Shown here: positions 24,971 through 33,740 of the stretch, one piece after another
Layout: the number at the start of each line of letters is the position of its first letter
Numbering within the stretch: the first letter of the stretch is position 1
NCBI GenBank assembly: GCA_910577235.1
Contig: CAJTMX010000019.1
Span: 21,387 to 85,386, forward strand
DNA: 64,000 nt
Direction of reading: 5' to 3'
Source of the DNA: an uncultured Acetatifactor sp.
GTDB lineage: Bacteria > Bacillota > Clostridia > Lachnospirales > Lachnospiraceae
The notes under the pieces: generated by a model
What the model saw: only the letters and a program-made list of their open reading frames with translations
What the model was told of the DNA's origin: nothing
Database searches by the model: none
Program-made: the position numbers and the translations under genes

Positions 24971-26659
24971 TTACAAATCCTCATCTTCGTCCAAAAACTC
25001 CGCCAATTCCCTGCGGGTTTCCGCAATCTCCTGGTGGTCCCCGCCCTTAAGAGCCGCCTCAAAGCGATTGATATAATGGTCCAGATTCCGACGCTTATCC
25101 CCCAGAGATTCCTCATACATACGCTCCGCCCGCAGCAACACCAACCGGTTTTCCTCCTGATCCCTGGGCTGTATCTTCAGATAGGCCAACTCCTCCATAC
25201 GCTTTTCGATCTCTTCATCCGTCATCACATTGTCCACACCCTTAATGATCATCTTCTGGGTAAGGCCGGTGGATACCACCTTCACCTCCACCTCCAGCAG
25301 CGAATTAATATCATAGGTGTAAGTCACATCCACGGATTCCTGCCCCTTGGGGGCCTTGGGCAGATCGATGGTCATCTCCCCCAGGTACAGATTGTTGCGG
25401 GCAAAACGGCTTTCTCCCTGTAGCACTCTGACTCTCACCTTGTCCTGATTGTCCCGCACGGTGTACATCCGCTCCGTATGGCTGGCGGGGATCACGGTGT
25501 TTCGCTCGATGATCGGGCAGAACCGCCCGTCCTCATACTTCCCCTCCTCATACTCCACCACCACTTCCGTGCCAAGGGTAAAGGAACATACATCCGTCAG
25601 GATAACCTCCTTTACCTCCTCCCGGCGTTCCTTCATCGCCGCCTGCACCGCAGCGCCCAGCGCCACGGCCTCGTCAGGGTTCATATTGGTGTCCGGGAAT
25701 TTGCGGAACAGACGGATCAGGAAATCCCGGATCACAGACAATCTGGTAGCGCCGCCGATCAGCAATATCTCGTCGATATCACCCAGTTTAAGCCCCGCGT
25801 CGGACAGACTCTTTTTGACCGGCTCCCGGATCTTGGCGAGCAATTCCTCGCAGGCGTCCTCATATTCTTTGCATGTGATCTCCGACTCCAACTCCTCCTC
25901 GCCGATCAGGCACTTCATCTGTATCCGGTCGCTGCCGCTGACGGCGCGCTTGGCCTTCTCCGCCTGTTTGTACAGCCGTACCTGCTCCTTCTCGGACAGA
26001 CTGCTCATGGCAAGTTTCTGTTTCTGCAAAAAAAGCTTGCCCATCACTTCCGTAAAATCCTCGCCCCCGAGATAATTGTCTCCCGCCACGGCCCGGACCT
26101 CCAGAATGTTGTGATACAGCTCCAATATGGACACGTCAAAAGTGCCTCCACCCAGGTCAAAGACCAGAAATTTTGTATCCCGGGTCTTATCGTACAGGCC
26201 GTATGCCACCGCTGCCGCCGTGGGCTCCGAGATCATGCGTTCCACCTTCAGCCCCGCCAGTTCCCCGGCACGCTTGGTGGCTTTCCGGCGCTTGTCGTCA
26301 AAGTACGCGGGCACACTGATGACAGCCTCCGTGATCTCTTCCCCCAGATAGGCCTCCGCGTCCTCTTTCAGAGACCTCAGCACAAAGCTGGAGAGTTCTT
26401 CCGGCCTGTACATATGTCCGCTTAAGTTGTACTGCCTCTCCGTGCCCATACTGCGCTTGAAAGCACCCACCACCGAATCGGGATACAGACTCATGCGCTC
26501 CCGGGCAGTTTCGCCCACATAGACATTGCCCTCCTCGTCCACGCTGACCACGGAGGGCGTCAGATTTTTGCCCAGACGGTTGGGGATGATCTTCGGTCCC
26601 TCCTCCGAAAAATAAGCGATCAGACTGTTTGTTGTTCCCAGATCAATTCCTACTATCAT
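24971..26659 (-). CDS. hscC: HscC-like Hsp70 chaperone
   Basis: The 562-residue Hsp70 starts MIVGIDLGTTNSLIAYF and continues with LTPSVVSVDEEGNVYVGETARERM, which resembles HscC more than DnaK. ATPase motifs are VISVPAYFDDKRRKATKRAGELAG, MISEPTAAAVAYGL, FDLGGGTFDVSILEL and LLIGGATRLSVIRDFL. The substrate-binding part is shorter than in DnaK and lacks the long acidic lid tail. ATG at 26659 has GAGGA 4 bases upstream, overlapping the end of the J-domain gene's region by a short gap. In E. coli HscC works with DjlB/DjlC J-proteins; here a J-domain protein is encoded directly upstream. Confidence 0.9.
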   Translation of the reverse strand: MIVGIDLGTTNSLIAYFSEEGPKIIPNRLGKNLTPSVVSVDEEGNVYVGETARERMSLYPDSVVGAFKRSMGTERQYNLSGHMYRPEELSSFVLRSLKEDAEAYLGEEITEAVISVPAYFDDKRRKATKRAGELAGLKVERMISEPTAAAVAYGLYDKTRDTKFLVFDLGGGTFDVSILELYHNILEVRAVAGDNYLGGEDFTEVMGKLFLQKQKLAMSSLSEKEQVRLYKQAEKAKRAVSGSDRIQMKCLIGEEELESEITCKEYEDACEELLAKIREPVKKSLSDAGLKLGDIDEILLIGGATRLSVIRDFLIRLFRKFPDTNMNPDEAVALGAAVQAAMKERREEVKEVILTDVCSFTLGTEVVVEYEEGKYEDGRFCPIIERNTVIPASHTERMYTVRDNQDKVRVRVLQGESRFARNNLYLGEMTIDLPKAPKGQESVDVTYTYDINSLLEVEVKVVSTGLTQKMIIKGVDNVMTDEEIEKRMEELAYLKIQPRDQEENRLVLLRAERMYEESLGDKRRNLDHYINRFEAALKGGDHQEIAETRRELAEFLDEDEDL

Positions 26660-26669
26660 AATTTCCTCA

Positions 26670-29660
26670 TCATCCTTCAAAACGCATATGCTTTATTGCC
26701 AACATATATTCATCCTGGGGCTGCACCTCCAGATTGCCGAAAAGGCGCTCTCTTGCCTCCTCTACCTCCCCCCTGCGGAGCATCAGCAAGATCCTGACTC
26801 CCTCAAGTTCCTTGCAGACAGCGTATGTACAGAAATTACAGCATTCGCATTTGCTCTCCCGGTCCAGCAGTTCCTGTAGCTTTTCGTCAGACTCGGCGTA
26901 GTAGGCCGCCAGAAATTCCAGCTGCAAATGTCCCTTTTCCTGTTCATAATACTCATTCTTTGCGGAAAACGATTCTCTTCGCAGCCAGTTCTGTAGTTTG
27001 GCTGCGTACTTTTTACCCAGTTTATCCTCCTTGCACAGTATAAATGCAAATACGGCGTCACAGAGTAATCCCTCCGAATTGTCCGGATCGGACGTATTGT
27101 CCAGCGCGTTGACAAACGCTTTCACCGCTCTGTCCCTCTGTCCGAAGATCAGCTCGTTCCAGCCCAGGCTCTGAAAGTAATCTCCGTACGGCCCGCCTCT
27201 CTTTGCCAGCTTGCCGCGCAGCTTACCCAGAACGCCATCGTCAATTCCCAGACATTTTGCCCATTGCTCCAGCACTTTTCCGGCCTCCTGGGCCTGCCCG
27301 GTAACCTGATACATATCCGCCAGCTTGTCATATAGTCCCAGCTGGTCCTTAGCATACGCCCTCTTGAAAAGCTCTTCCGCCATGGTCAACAGGCCGTTGC
27401 GGATATAGCCCGTGGCGATCCTCCCCATCCGCCAGACGCTGATATTCTGCTTTTTGTCGTCCGCGTATTTCAGATACCGTTCCAGATACTCCAGCGCCGT
27501 CTTGTAATCCGCCAGGCGCATATACAGATCGGACATATCCATGTAAGCCCCGGGCAGCAAGTCTTCCTCCTCGTCAAACAGGATGGCCGCGCGCAGACTG
27601 ACAATGGCCTGCTCGTAGTCGCCCTGATGCTTATATACCTGGCTCATACCGTTTAGCGCGTATATCTGCTGGGGCACATAGGCCAGCACCTGTTCATAGT
27701 CCTTGATGGCCTCCTCATAGTGATGGGCCGCCTTATGAAAGATGCCTCTCTCCACCAGCAGATAAGCTCCCGGCGCGTTGTACAGATATTCCGTCAGTTT
27801 TTTCAGCCCCGGCTCATAAAAGGACAACTCTCCGTTCTCCACATGCTCCAGAAATATATTGCGGAAACTTTCCACCTTTTTCTGCATATGATCCGAGTCG
27901 GTCTTGTGATCCTTCTGATACTCGTACGCATCCAGATAAGCGCTCTCAACGCCTTTTTCTTTGGCCTGGGCCAGCAGTTCCTCCAGTTCCTTGGTGTACT
28001 CAAGGTCCAGATACACTTTTGCCATATCCACATAGGGCTTGACATAGTCCGGGAAATACTGTATCAGCTGTTTACCCGTCTGCACCACGCCGCTGGCATC
28101 CCACTGTCTGCGGTAGGCCTCCATAGCCGTGGCCAGAGCCGCGTAGACCCGGTACTCCTGCACCAGACGTTCCACCAGCTCCTGACATTTCTCGTACTCC
28201 TCCATCTCCAGGTAGGTCTGCGCCCGCTCCATCAGCACCCCTATGTCGTGAGGGTCCACTGATTCCATGACGTCCGCCTCCTCCAGCGCCAGGGTGTACT
28301 TGGATTTGTCCAGATATCCCAATGTAAAATAGCACTGCATGGCGATGGCGTGGGACTGGCGCAGTCTGTCCTGATCCTTCTCCAGCGCCTCGCCCTCCAC
28401 TGTAGGAATCCGTTTTTCCAGAGCCTCACGCCATCGAACCGCGTACTCCAGAGACTTCTCATACTCCGCCGCCTCCCGGTAAAGCTTGGTCATCAGCCCC
28501 AGATACTCCTCCATCCGGCCCTCGGGAACTCTCTCCTCGATCTCCTTCACATATCGTATACCCGCGGAGAACCGGCCATCCTGCAGATAGCACCAGCCCA
28601 GTTCCAACACATCCTCAGGAGCGGCGTCCTGTTTCACCTTTTTCTCCAGTTTTTTCTCCAGCCCCTTGTTGATCTCCTTCAGCAGCTGGTGGAAATCATC
28701 GTCATAACCTCTGGCCAGCACTTCCTCCGCGCATTTTTTTGCCCTTTCATCCTCTCCCTGCTCATGATACCACTGGGAAAGACGATAGTTCGCTGTATAG
28801 TGTTTGTCATTCCGCTCCTTAATGCCCTCAAAAATTGTGGCGGCCTCCTCCTTCTGTTCCTGCTCCCAGAGTACCTGCGCCAGATTGAACTCTACCAGCT
28901 CATCCTGGGGAAATCTGTCTCTCAGTTCTCTCAGACAACCCGCCGCCTCCTCCGGTCTGCCGCTGGCCTGATAATAACGTCCCCGGCACACCTCCATACA
29001 GGGATGCCGTATTTCCATGCGGTCGCTCTCCTCCAGCAGCTGGGCCGCGTACTCAAGATTCTTCTCCTGCAGCGCCCTCCAGCAATTGTCATAACACTGC
29101 AAAAAGGAATCATAATCCCCGTCCTCCGGGCCCTCAAACTGGGAGAATTCCACGTCCTCCCCACGGGTCACGCAGCTGATGAGATAGTCGATAAAATCCG
29201 CCGGAAACTTCTCCTTCAGCTGGGACTGTTTCTTGCGTATCTCCAGTTTTTCCTCCAGCAGTTTCCATATCCCGGTGGGCAGTTTATAGTGATTCAGCAA
29301 AAAGACAAGCAGCTTTTCCTGACACTGCGCCTCACCGTCCAGCGACAGATAGATATCCTGGGAAAACAGTGCCCGCCACGCCTCTATGTCCTGTCTGCCC
29401 TCCAGAGTGCCATAGAGTCCTGCAACCTGCGCCACCCACTGTCCGCTCTCGGATGTATCCTCCTGCTGCTCTTCCTCCCGGGGAGCCCTAAGCAGCTCCA
29501 GGGCCTCCTCATATGCCTGGCGCAGACGCTTAAATCCCTCCGGATTGTCCTCCGGGTTGGTCACAGCCAGCCTCTCCCGGTAAGCGGCCTTGATCTGTTT
29601 TTCCTCCGATGTTTCCCCGATACCCAGTACAGCGAAAATCTCCGTCTTTTCCATAATCAT
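26670..29660 (-). CDS. J-domain protein with long TPR array, partner of HscC-like Hsp70
   Basis: The 996-residue protein has an N-terminal J-like domain (residues 5-60: EIFAVLGIGETSEEKQIKAAYRERL...NPEGFKRLRQAYEEAL) as in DjlB/DjlC. The HPD loop that normally stimulates Hsp70 ATPase reads TNPED, so His is replaced. From about 200 to the end are many helical TPR-type repeats (for example YEEAIKDYEQVLAYVPQQIYALNGMSQVYKHQGDYEQAI), and a cluster of cysteines (CECCNFCTYAVC) near residue 945 could bind metal. No signal peptide. It ends 10 bases before the Hsp70 gene, so the pair probably works together. Confidence 0.85.
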   Translation of the reverse strand: MIMEKTEIFAVLGIGETSEEKQIKAAYRERLAVTNPEDNPEGFKRLRQAYEEALELLRAPREEEQQEDTSESGQWVAQVAGLYGTLEGRQDIEAWRALFSQDIYLSLDGEAQCQEKLLVFLLNHYKLPTGIWKLLEEKLEIRKKQSQLKEKFPADFIDYLISCVTRGEDVEFSQFEGPEDGDYDSFLQCYDNCWRALQEKNLEYAAQLLEESDRMEIRHPCMEVCRGRYYQASGRPEEAAGCLRELRDRFPQDELVEFNLAQVLWEQEQKEEAATIFEGIKERNDKHYTANYRLSQWYHEQGEDERAKKCAEEVLARGYDDDFHQLLKEINKGLEKKLEKKVKQDAAPEDVLELGWCYLQDGRFSAGIRYVKEIEERVPEGRMEEYLGLMTKLYREAAEYEKSLEYAVRWREALEKRIPTVEGEALEKDQDRLRQSHAIAMQCYFTLGYLDKSKYTLALEEADVMESVDPHDIGVLMERAQTYLEMEEYEKCQELVERLVQEYRVYAALATAMEAYRRQWDASGVVQTGKQLIQYFPDYVKPYVDMAKVYLDLEYTKELEELLAQAKEKGVESAYLDAYEYQKDHKTDSDHMQKKVESFRNIFLEHVENGELSFYEPGLKKLTEYLYNAPGAYLLVERGIFHKAAHHYEEAIKDYEQVLAYVPQQIYALNGMSQVYKHQGDYEQAIVSLRAAILFDEEEDLLPGAYMDMSDLYMRLADYKTALEYLERYLKYADDKKQNISVWRMGRIATGYIRNGLLTMAEELFKRAYAKDQLGLYDKLADMYQVTGQAQEAGKVLEQWAKCLGIDDGVLGKLRGKLAKRGGPYGDYFQSLGWNELIFGQRDRAVKAFVNALDNTSDPDNSEGLLCDAVFAFILCKEDKLGKKYAAKLQNWLRRESFSAKNEYYEQEKGHLQLEFLAAYYAESDEKLQELLDRESKCECCNFCTYAVCKELEGVRILLMLRRGEVEEARERLFGNLEVQPQDEYMLAIKHMRFEG

Positions 29661-29792
29661 TCACACCTTTATAATTCATCTTCCGGAAAAAGAAAACAGA
29701 CTGCCACAAGGCGGAGCATCGTCCATACTAACCGATGTCTGTCCTCAGGGCAGCCCTATCCCTATTCCGGACTGGCAATTACTCCTAAAATA

Positions 29793-29933
29793 TTAGTCTT
29801 CCTCAAAAGAACCTTCACAACCGCAATTAGGGCATACCCAGTCAAAGCCCCCGTCAGGCAGCATACCTACGGTTCCACACTCAGGACACTGCGTATCCTC
29901 AAGACATTCGTCATACGATGACTGTATACTCAC
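29793..29933 (-). CDS. 46-residue zinc-ribbon protein
   Basis: A GTG at 29933, preceded by GGAGG with a 7-base spacer, opens a 46-codon frame ending in TAA at 29793. The protein has two CxxC pairs (CPECG at 16-20 and CPNCG at 35-39) spaced as in a zinc ribbon, with acidic ends. It lies 31 bases after glyS and is probably co-transcribed with it. Function is unknown; such mini zinc ribbons may bind nucleic acid or proteins. Confidence 0.78.
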   Translation of the reverse strand: MSIQSSYDECLEDTQCPECGTVGMLPDGGFDWVCPNCGCEGSFEED

Positions 29934-29964
29934 GCTAACACCTCCATCCGATTTTTATTTCTTC

Positions 29965-31353
29965 CTAGAAATCAAATTTGTCCGCGAAATAAGCGTCAAG
30001 ATCCGCAATCGCCACCCGCTCCTGCTCCATGGAGTCGCGGAACCGGACGGTGACGCAGTTGTCCGTCTCAGAATCAAAATCATAGGTCACGCAGAATGGC
30101 GTACCGATCTCATCCTGACGGCGGTAGCGCTTACCGATATTGCCTCTGTCGTCATACTCGCAGTTATATCTCTTAGACAGCTGCCCGTAAATCTTCTCCG
30201 CCCCTTCCGCCAGTTTCTTGGACAGAGGCAGCACACCGATCTTGACCGGCGCAAGGGCAGGATGGAAACGCAGTACCGTGCGCATATCCCCCTCGCCCAG
30301 GTCCTCCTCGTCGTAGGCGGAACACAAAAACGCCAGCACCACCCGGTCGGCCCCCAGAGAAGGCTCCACCACATAGGGCACATATTTCTCCTTCTTTTCA
30401 TCGTCAAAATAGGACATATCCTCGCCGGAGGTATTCTGGTGCTGGGTCAGGTCGTAATCGGTCCTGTCGGCGATACCCCACAGCTCGCCCCAGTCGAAGG
30501 GGAAACGGAACTCGATATCCGTGGTGCCTTTGCTGTAGAAACACAGCTCCTCCGGACTGTGATCCCGGAGCCGTATCTCATCCTCCTTGATCCCCAGAGA
30601 CAAAAGCCAATCCCGGCAAAAACCTCTCCAGTACTGGAACCACTCCAGATCCGTTCCCGGCTGGCAGAAAAATTCCAGTTCCATCTGCTCAAACTCGCGG
30701 GTGCGGAACGTGAAGTTGCCCGGGCTGATCTCATTGCGGAAAGCCTTGCCGATCTGGCCTATGCCGAAAGGCAGTTTCTTTCTGGAGGTACGCTGCACGT
30801 TCTTAAAGTTCACAAAGATACCCTGAGCGGTCTCGGGACGCAGATATATGGTATTCTTGGCCTCCTCAGTGACGCCCTGGAAAGTCTTGAACATTAGATT
30901 AAACTGACGGATATCCGTAAAATTGTGCTTGCCGCAGGCAGGGCAGGGAATCTGATTCTCTCTGACGAACTCCTCCATCTTCTCCTGGCTCCACGCGTCC
31001 ACGCTGCCCTCCAGCGCAATATTCTCCTGATGGCAGTAATCCTCGATCAGCTTATCCGCGCGGGAGCGCTCATGGCACTCCTTACACTCCATTAAAGGAT
31101 CGGAAAAGCCCCCCAGATGCCCGCTGGCCTCCCAGGTTCTGGGGTTCATCAAGATCGCACAGTCCACGCCCACATTATAGGGATTCTCCTGCACAAACTT
31201 CTGCCACCAGGCCTTTTTCACATTGTTTTTCAGTTCCACTCCCAGATTGCCGTAGTCCCATGTATTGGCCAGGCCGCCATAAATCTCCGAACCGGGATAT
31301 ATGAAACCTCTTGACTTTGCCAGCGCGATGATCTTATCCATTGTCTTTTCCAT
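29965..31353 (-). CDS. glyS: glycyl-tRNA synthetase (dimeric type)
   Basis: The 462-residue class II synthetase is the single-chain dimeric type (GlyQS), which charges tRNA-Gly. N-terminal GFIYPGSEIYGGLANTWDYGNLGVELKNN and motif 2 FRNEISPGNFTFRTREFEQMELEFF are diagnostic. Motif 3 is near EPSLGADRVVLAFL, and a C-terminal anticodon-binding domain with VTYDFDSETDNCVTVRFRDS-type ending follows. Cysteines at CKECHE and CPACGK fit the insertion zinc knuckle. GGAG precedes the ATG. Length is normal. No T-box is possible in the 39-base gap to the upstream lipoprotein gene, which suggests co-transcription with it. Confidence 0.97.
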   Translation of the reverse strand: MEKTMDKIIALAKSRGFIYPGSEIYGGLANTWDYGNLGVELKNNVKKAWWQKFVQENPYNVGVDCAILMNPRTWEASGHLGGFSDPLMECKECHERSRADKLIEDYCHQENIALEGSVDAWSQEKMEEFVRENQIPCPACGKHNFTDIRQFNLMFKTFQGVTEEAKNTIYLRPETAQGIFVNFKNVQRTSRKKLPFGIGQIGKAFRNEISPGNFTFRTREFEQMELEFFCQPGTDLEWFQYWRGFCRDWLLSLGIKEDEIRLRDHSPEELCFYSKGTTDIEFRFPFDWGELWGIADRTDYDLTQHQNTSGEDMSYFDDEKKEKYVPYVVEPSLGADRVVLAFLCSAYDEEDLGEGDMRTVLRFHPALAPVKIGVLPLSKKLAEGAEKIYGQLSKRYNCEYDDRGNIGKRYRRQDEIGTPFCVTYDFDSETDNCVTVRFRDSMEQERVAIADLDAYFADKFDF

Positions 31354-31392
31354 AATACTCTCCTTTTATATATGTTAAACTTCTGTTTCACC

Positions 31393-32019
31393 TTATTTAA
31401 ACACAACGTATTTTAGTCCTTCTCCCTCTGTGCCATCCACATATCCGGCCTCCGTCAACCGCACGTTGCCTCCGGTATACAGCACTCTGGACGGGCAGCG
31501 TATCTGTAGCGCGTCCTCGAAGATCAGCACATGTCTGTCGCCCAATTTCTGTAGCTGCTGTGCCGTGACTGCCTCGCCTTTATTGGCGTCCCGCAGCACT
31601 CCCTCCAGCTCATATCCCGCCTCTATGGCCTCTCCCACCGTACCGTAGAAAAGGCTGCAGGGCTGCCGGTCCACCTGGGCCGCGTAATCCTCGTAGACAT
31701 GGCTGTTTGCGAAACGCAGTGCCACCATGACCTGATCCTGGTTTCCCTCTATGGTGTCCACTTGCTCCACCGCCACGGTCCCACTGCCGGATGCTCCGCT
31801 CACATAGTCCTGTACCTCCTGCCGGATCATGGCATCCAGCTCGCTTAGCTGATAGTATCCGCTGTCAAAATCTTCCACACGATACTGGATGAAACTCCCG
31901 TCCGCCGCCAGCACGATCGTGGAAGTACTGATAGGCTCCGGCGCAGGAGCCTCACTACAGCCCGCAAGGGCCAGTATACACGCTCCAATTGCCACCAGCG
32001 CTCTCTTCCTACTCCTCAT
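31393..32019 (-). CDS. putative lipoprotein of unknown function
   Basis: The 208-residue protein has a signal peptide with lipobox (CILALAGC), so it should be lipid-anchored outside the membrane. The mature part begins with a Pro-rich linker and then a mixed alpha/beta sequence (IVLAADGSFIQYRVEDFDSGYYQLSELDAMIRQEV) that I cannot assign to a named family. It is the first gene before glyS, driven by a strong promoter at 32066-32094, and divergent from the surface-polymer cluster. Confidence 0.75.
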   Translation of the reverse strand: MRSRKRALVAIGACILALAGCSEAPAPEPISTSTIVLAADGSFIQYRVEDFDSGYYQLSELDAMIRQEVQDYVSGASGSGTVAVEQVDTIEGNQDQVMVALRFANSHVYEDYAAQVDRQPCSLFYGTVGEAIEAGYELEGVLRDANKGEAVTAQQLQKLGDRHVLIFEDALQIRCPSRVLYTGGNVRLTEAGYVDGTEGEGLKYVVFK

Positions 32020-32065
32020 ATAAGCCCGTGTCCTTTCCTACTAAGCACTCTAAAGCATCTTCCTT

Positions 32066-32094
32066 ATTATATCCGACTTGTCTGTGTTTTTCAA
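32066..32094 (-). promoter_or_regulatory. promoter of the lipoprotein-glyS transcript
   Basis: The minus strand carries -35 TTGAAA (32089-32094), a 17-base spacer and -10 TATAAT (32066-32071), about 45 bases before the lipoprotein start. Confidence 0.82.
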
Positions 32095-32172
32095 CAGAGA
32101 GTTTTCAGAATTTCCAGTTTTTTGCTCATTTCAGACGTTTCGATATATTACGGATTGAAATACGGTCAAATC

Positions 32173-32201
32173 TTGACAAACCCACAGGTTAATGATAGGA
32201 T
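32173..32201 (+). promoter_or_regulatory. promoter of the plus-strand surface-polymer cluster
   Basis: The plus strand has -35 TTGACA (32173-32178), a 17-base spacer and -10 TAGGAT (32196-32201), about 65 bases before the SGNH hydrolase gene and back-to-back with the lipoprotein promoter. Confidence 0.75.
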
Positions 32202-32265
32202 ACCAAATAGACAGGATCAATGGTTTTTACATATGATTTATAAATACTGACAAGAGGGGAAAAAG

Positions 32266-33105
32266 ATGAAAAAATCCAAAAAACTAAGAAAATTTATGTG
32301 TATTGCCGTCACACTGATGATATCTTTGGGAGATTTCCCGGGAGGAACCGTGTATGCCGCCCAGGCGCAGCCACTGACAGAGCTTACAGATCAACAGCCG
32401 GACGGCACGACAGCGGAATTGCCCGCAGTACCTGTGCTGACCGATGAAGAGTTGCGGGATTATTATGGCGATTCAGTATTTATCGGCGATTCCATTATGC
32501 TGGGATTTCGGAATTACAGCGCCAAGCAGGAGACCTATGTCCATGATATCCAGTTTCTGGCGGCGGGTAGTTACGGGGTGAATAACGCTCTCAAGCCGGT
32601 GAAAGGCGATAATGTGCACCCCAAATACAAAGGAAAGAAATATCAGCTGTGGGACGCGATCCCTCTCATCGGCAGCAAGCGCGCTTTTATCATGTTTGGC
32701 ATGAACGATATCGCCATACTGGGACTTGAGGGTGCCCGGGATAAATACAAGGAGCTTATCGATAAGATCCTTGAGACTTCACCGGATCTGGAGATCCATA
32801 TCATCAGCATGACCTATACGCTGGAGGGTAAGGGCAAAAAGGTCTTAAATAACACAAATATCGCGGAGTACAATACTCTTCTGCAGGAGATGGCGGAGGA
32901 AAACGGTTGGGCATATATAGACCTGTGTACCATTACATCCGACGGGGAGGGAAACCTTGCGGAAAATTGCTGCAGCGACGGTTTTGTCCATCTCACCAAG
33001 ACCGCTTATACTCTCTGGGAGGCTCAGCTAATTGTATACGCAAATGCCGTAAAGCTGGCTGAAGACATCGAGGCTGCAGGCGAAGAGGTCATCGCGCAGC
33101 CGTAG
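32266..33105 (+). CDS. secreted SGNH/GDSL-family hydrolase
   Basis: The 279-residue protein has a signal peptide (KFMCIAVTLMISLGDFPGGTVYA) and an SGNH hydrolase fold: block I VFIGDSIMLGF with nucleophile Ser, a Gly in AAGSYGVNNAL, block III FGMNDIA and a C-terminal catalytic DGFVHLT (Asp/His). Such enzymes cleave or transfer acyl groups on carbohydrates. With the MBOAT and DHHW genes downstream it probably edits acetylation of a surface polymer. AGAGGGG precedes the ATG. Confidence 0.85.
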   Translation: MKKSKKLRKFMCIAVTLMISLGDFPGGTVYAAQAQPLTELTDQQPDGTTAELPAVPVLTDEELRDYYGDSVFIGDSIMLGFRNYSAKQETYVHDIQFLAAGSYGVNNALKPVKGDNVHPKYKGKKYQLWDAIPLIGSKRAFIMFGMNDIAILGLEGARDKYKELIDKILETSPDLEIHIISMTYTLEGKGKKVLNNTNIAEYNTLLQEMAEENGWAYIDLCTITSDGEGNLAENCCSDGFVHLTKTAYTLWEAQLIVYANAVKLAEDIEAAGEEVIAQP

Positions 33106-33168
33106 TCGGCTCATCTTCTACAGTAGCGCACATACAGAAAGAGTTATTTGATAAGAGGTAGAAAATAT

Positions 33169-33729
33169 ATGCGTACATTCAGATCCATAAAAGTCATGGC
33201 TGTTTTAACTGCCGCCACACTTTTCTGCGCGGGATGTTCAGACGGTACCGTGCAAACGGCAAGCAATATGAGCCCGGACACCGTTTCGGACGAAACCGCA
33301 GGCACAAACGATATCTCGGAATCTTCGGTCAGTGAGGATACGGCCCTATCCATCGATGCGCTCTATCAGCAAATTGAACAGTCCGTATCCTTAGAGTCTC
33401 CACAGCTTATGGATGAAGACTTTATCTTGAATTATTATGGCATCGACGTTACAACTCTTGAGGAATATGTCTTCTCCATGTCGGAGGATGCGGCTCAGGC
33501 TGAGACCATCGTTATCATGAAGGTCAAAGACACCGATGATATAGATACATTTACAGACTGTTTACAGACCATTGTGGACGACAAGAAAAGCGAAATGCAG
33601 GATTACATCCCCGAACAGTTCACCATTGTTGAAAAGAGCAAAGTTCAGACCAAGGATAATTATATTTGGCTCATAATATCTGAAAACGCAGACCGGATTG
33701 CGGATGTGATCGAAAGCGGATTATTCTAG
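33169..33729 (+). CDS. DUF4358-type lipoprotein
   Basis: The 186-residue protein starts with a signal peptide and lipobox (TLFCAGC), then a Thr/Ser/Asp-rich linker (about 22-60) and a compact domain (LYQQIEQSVSLESPQLMDEDFILNYYGI ... YIWLIISENADRIADVIESGL). That domain resembles DUF4358, often encoded next to MBOAT/DHHW genes in Clostridia. ATG at 33169 has AGAGGT upstream. Its role in the acylation cluster is unknown; a docking or carrier function outside the membrane is a guess. Confidence 0.78.
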   Translation: MRTFRSIKVMAVLTAATLFCAGCSDGTVQTASNMSPDTVSDETAGTNDISESSVSEDTALSIDALYQQIEQSVSLESPQLMDEDFILNYYGIDVTTLEEYVFSMSEDAAQAETIVIMKVKDTDDIDTFTDCLQTIVDDKKSEMQDYIPEQFTIVEKSKVQTKDNYIWLIISENADRIADVIESGLF

Positions 33730-33740
33730 GGAGGTACGCC

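Noticed and set aside
28350..29921. 523-codon open frame on the plus strand
   Set aside because: Antisense to the J-TPR gene, with leucine/histidine-rich composition typical of a shadow frame.
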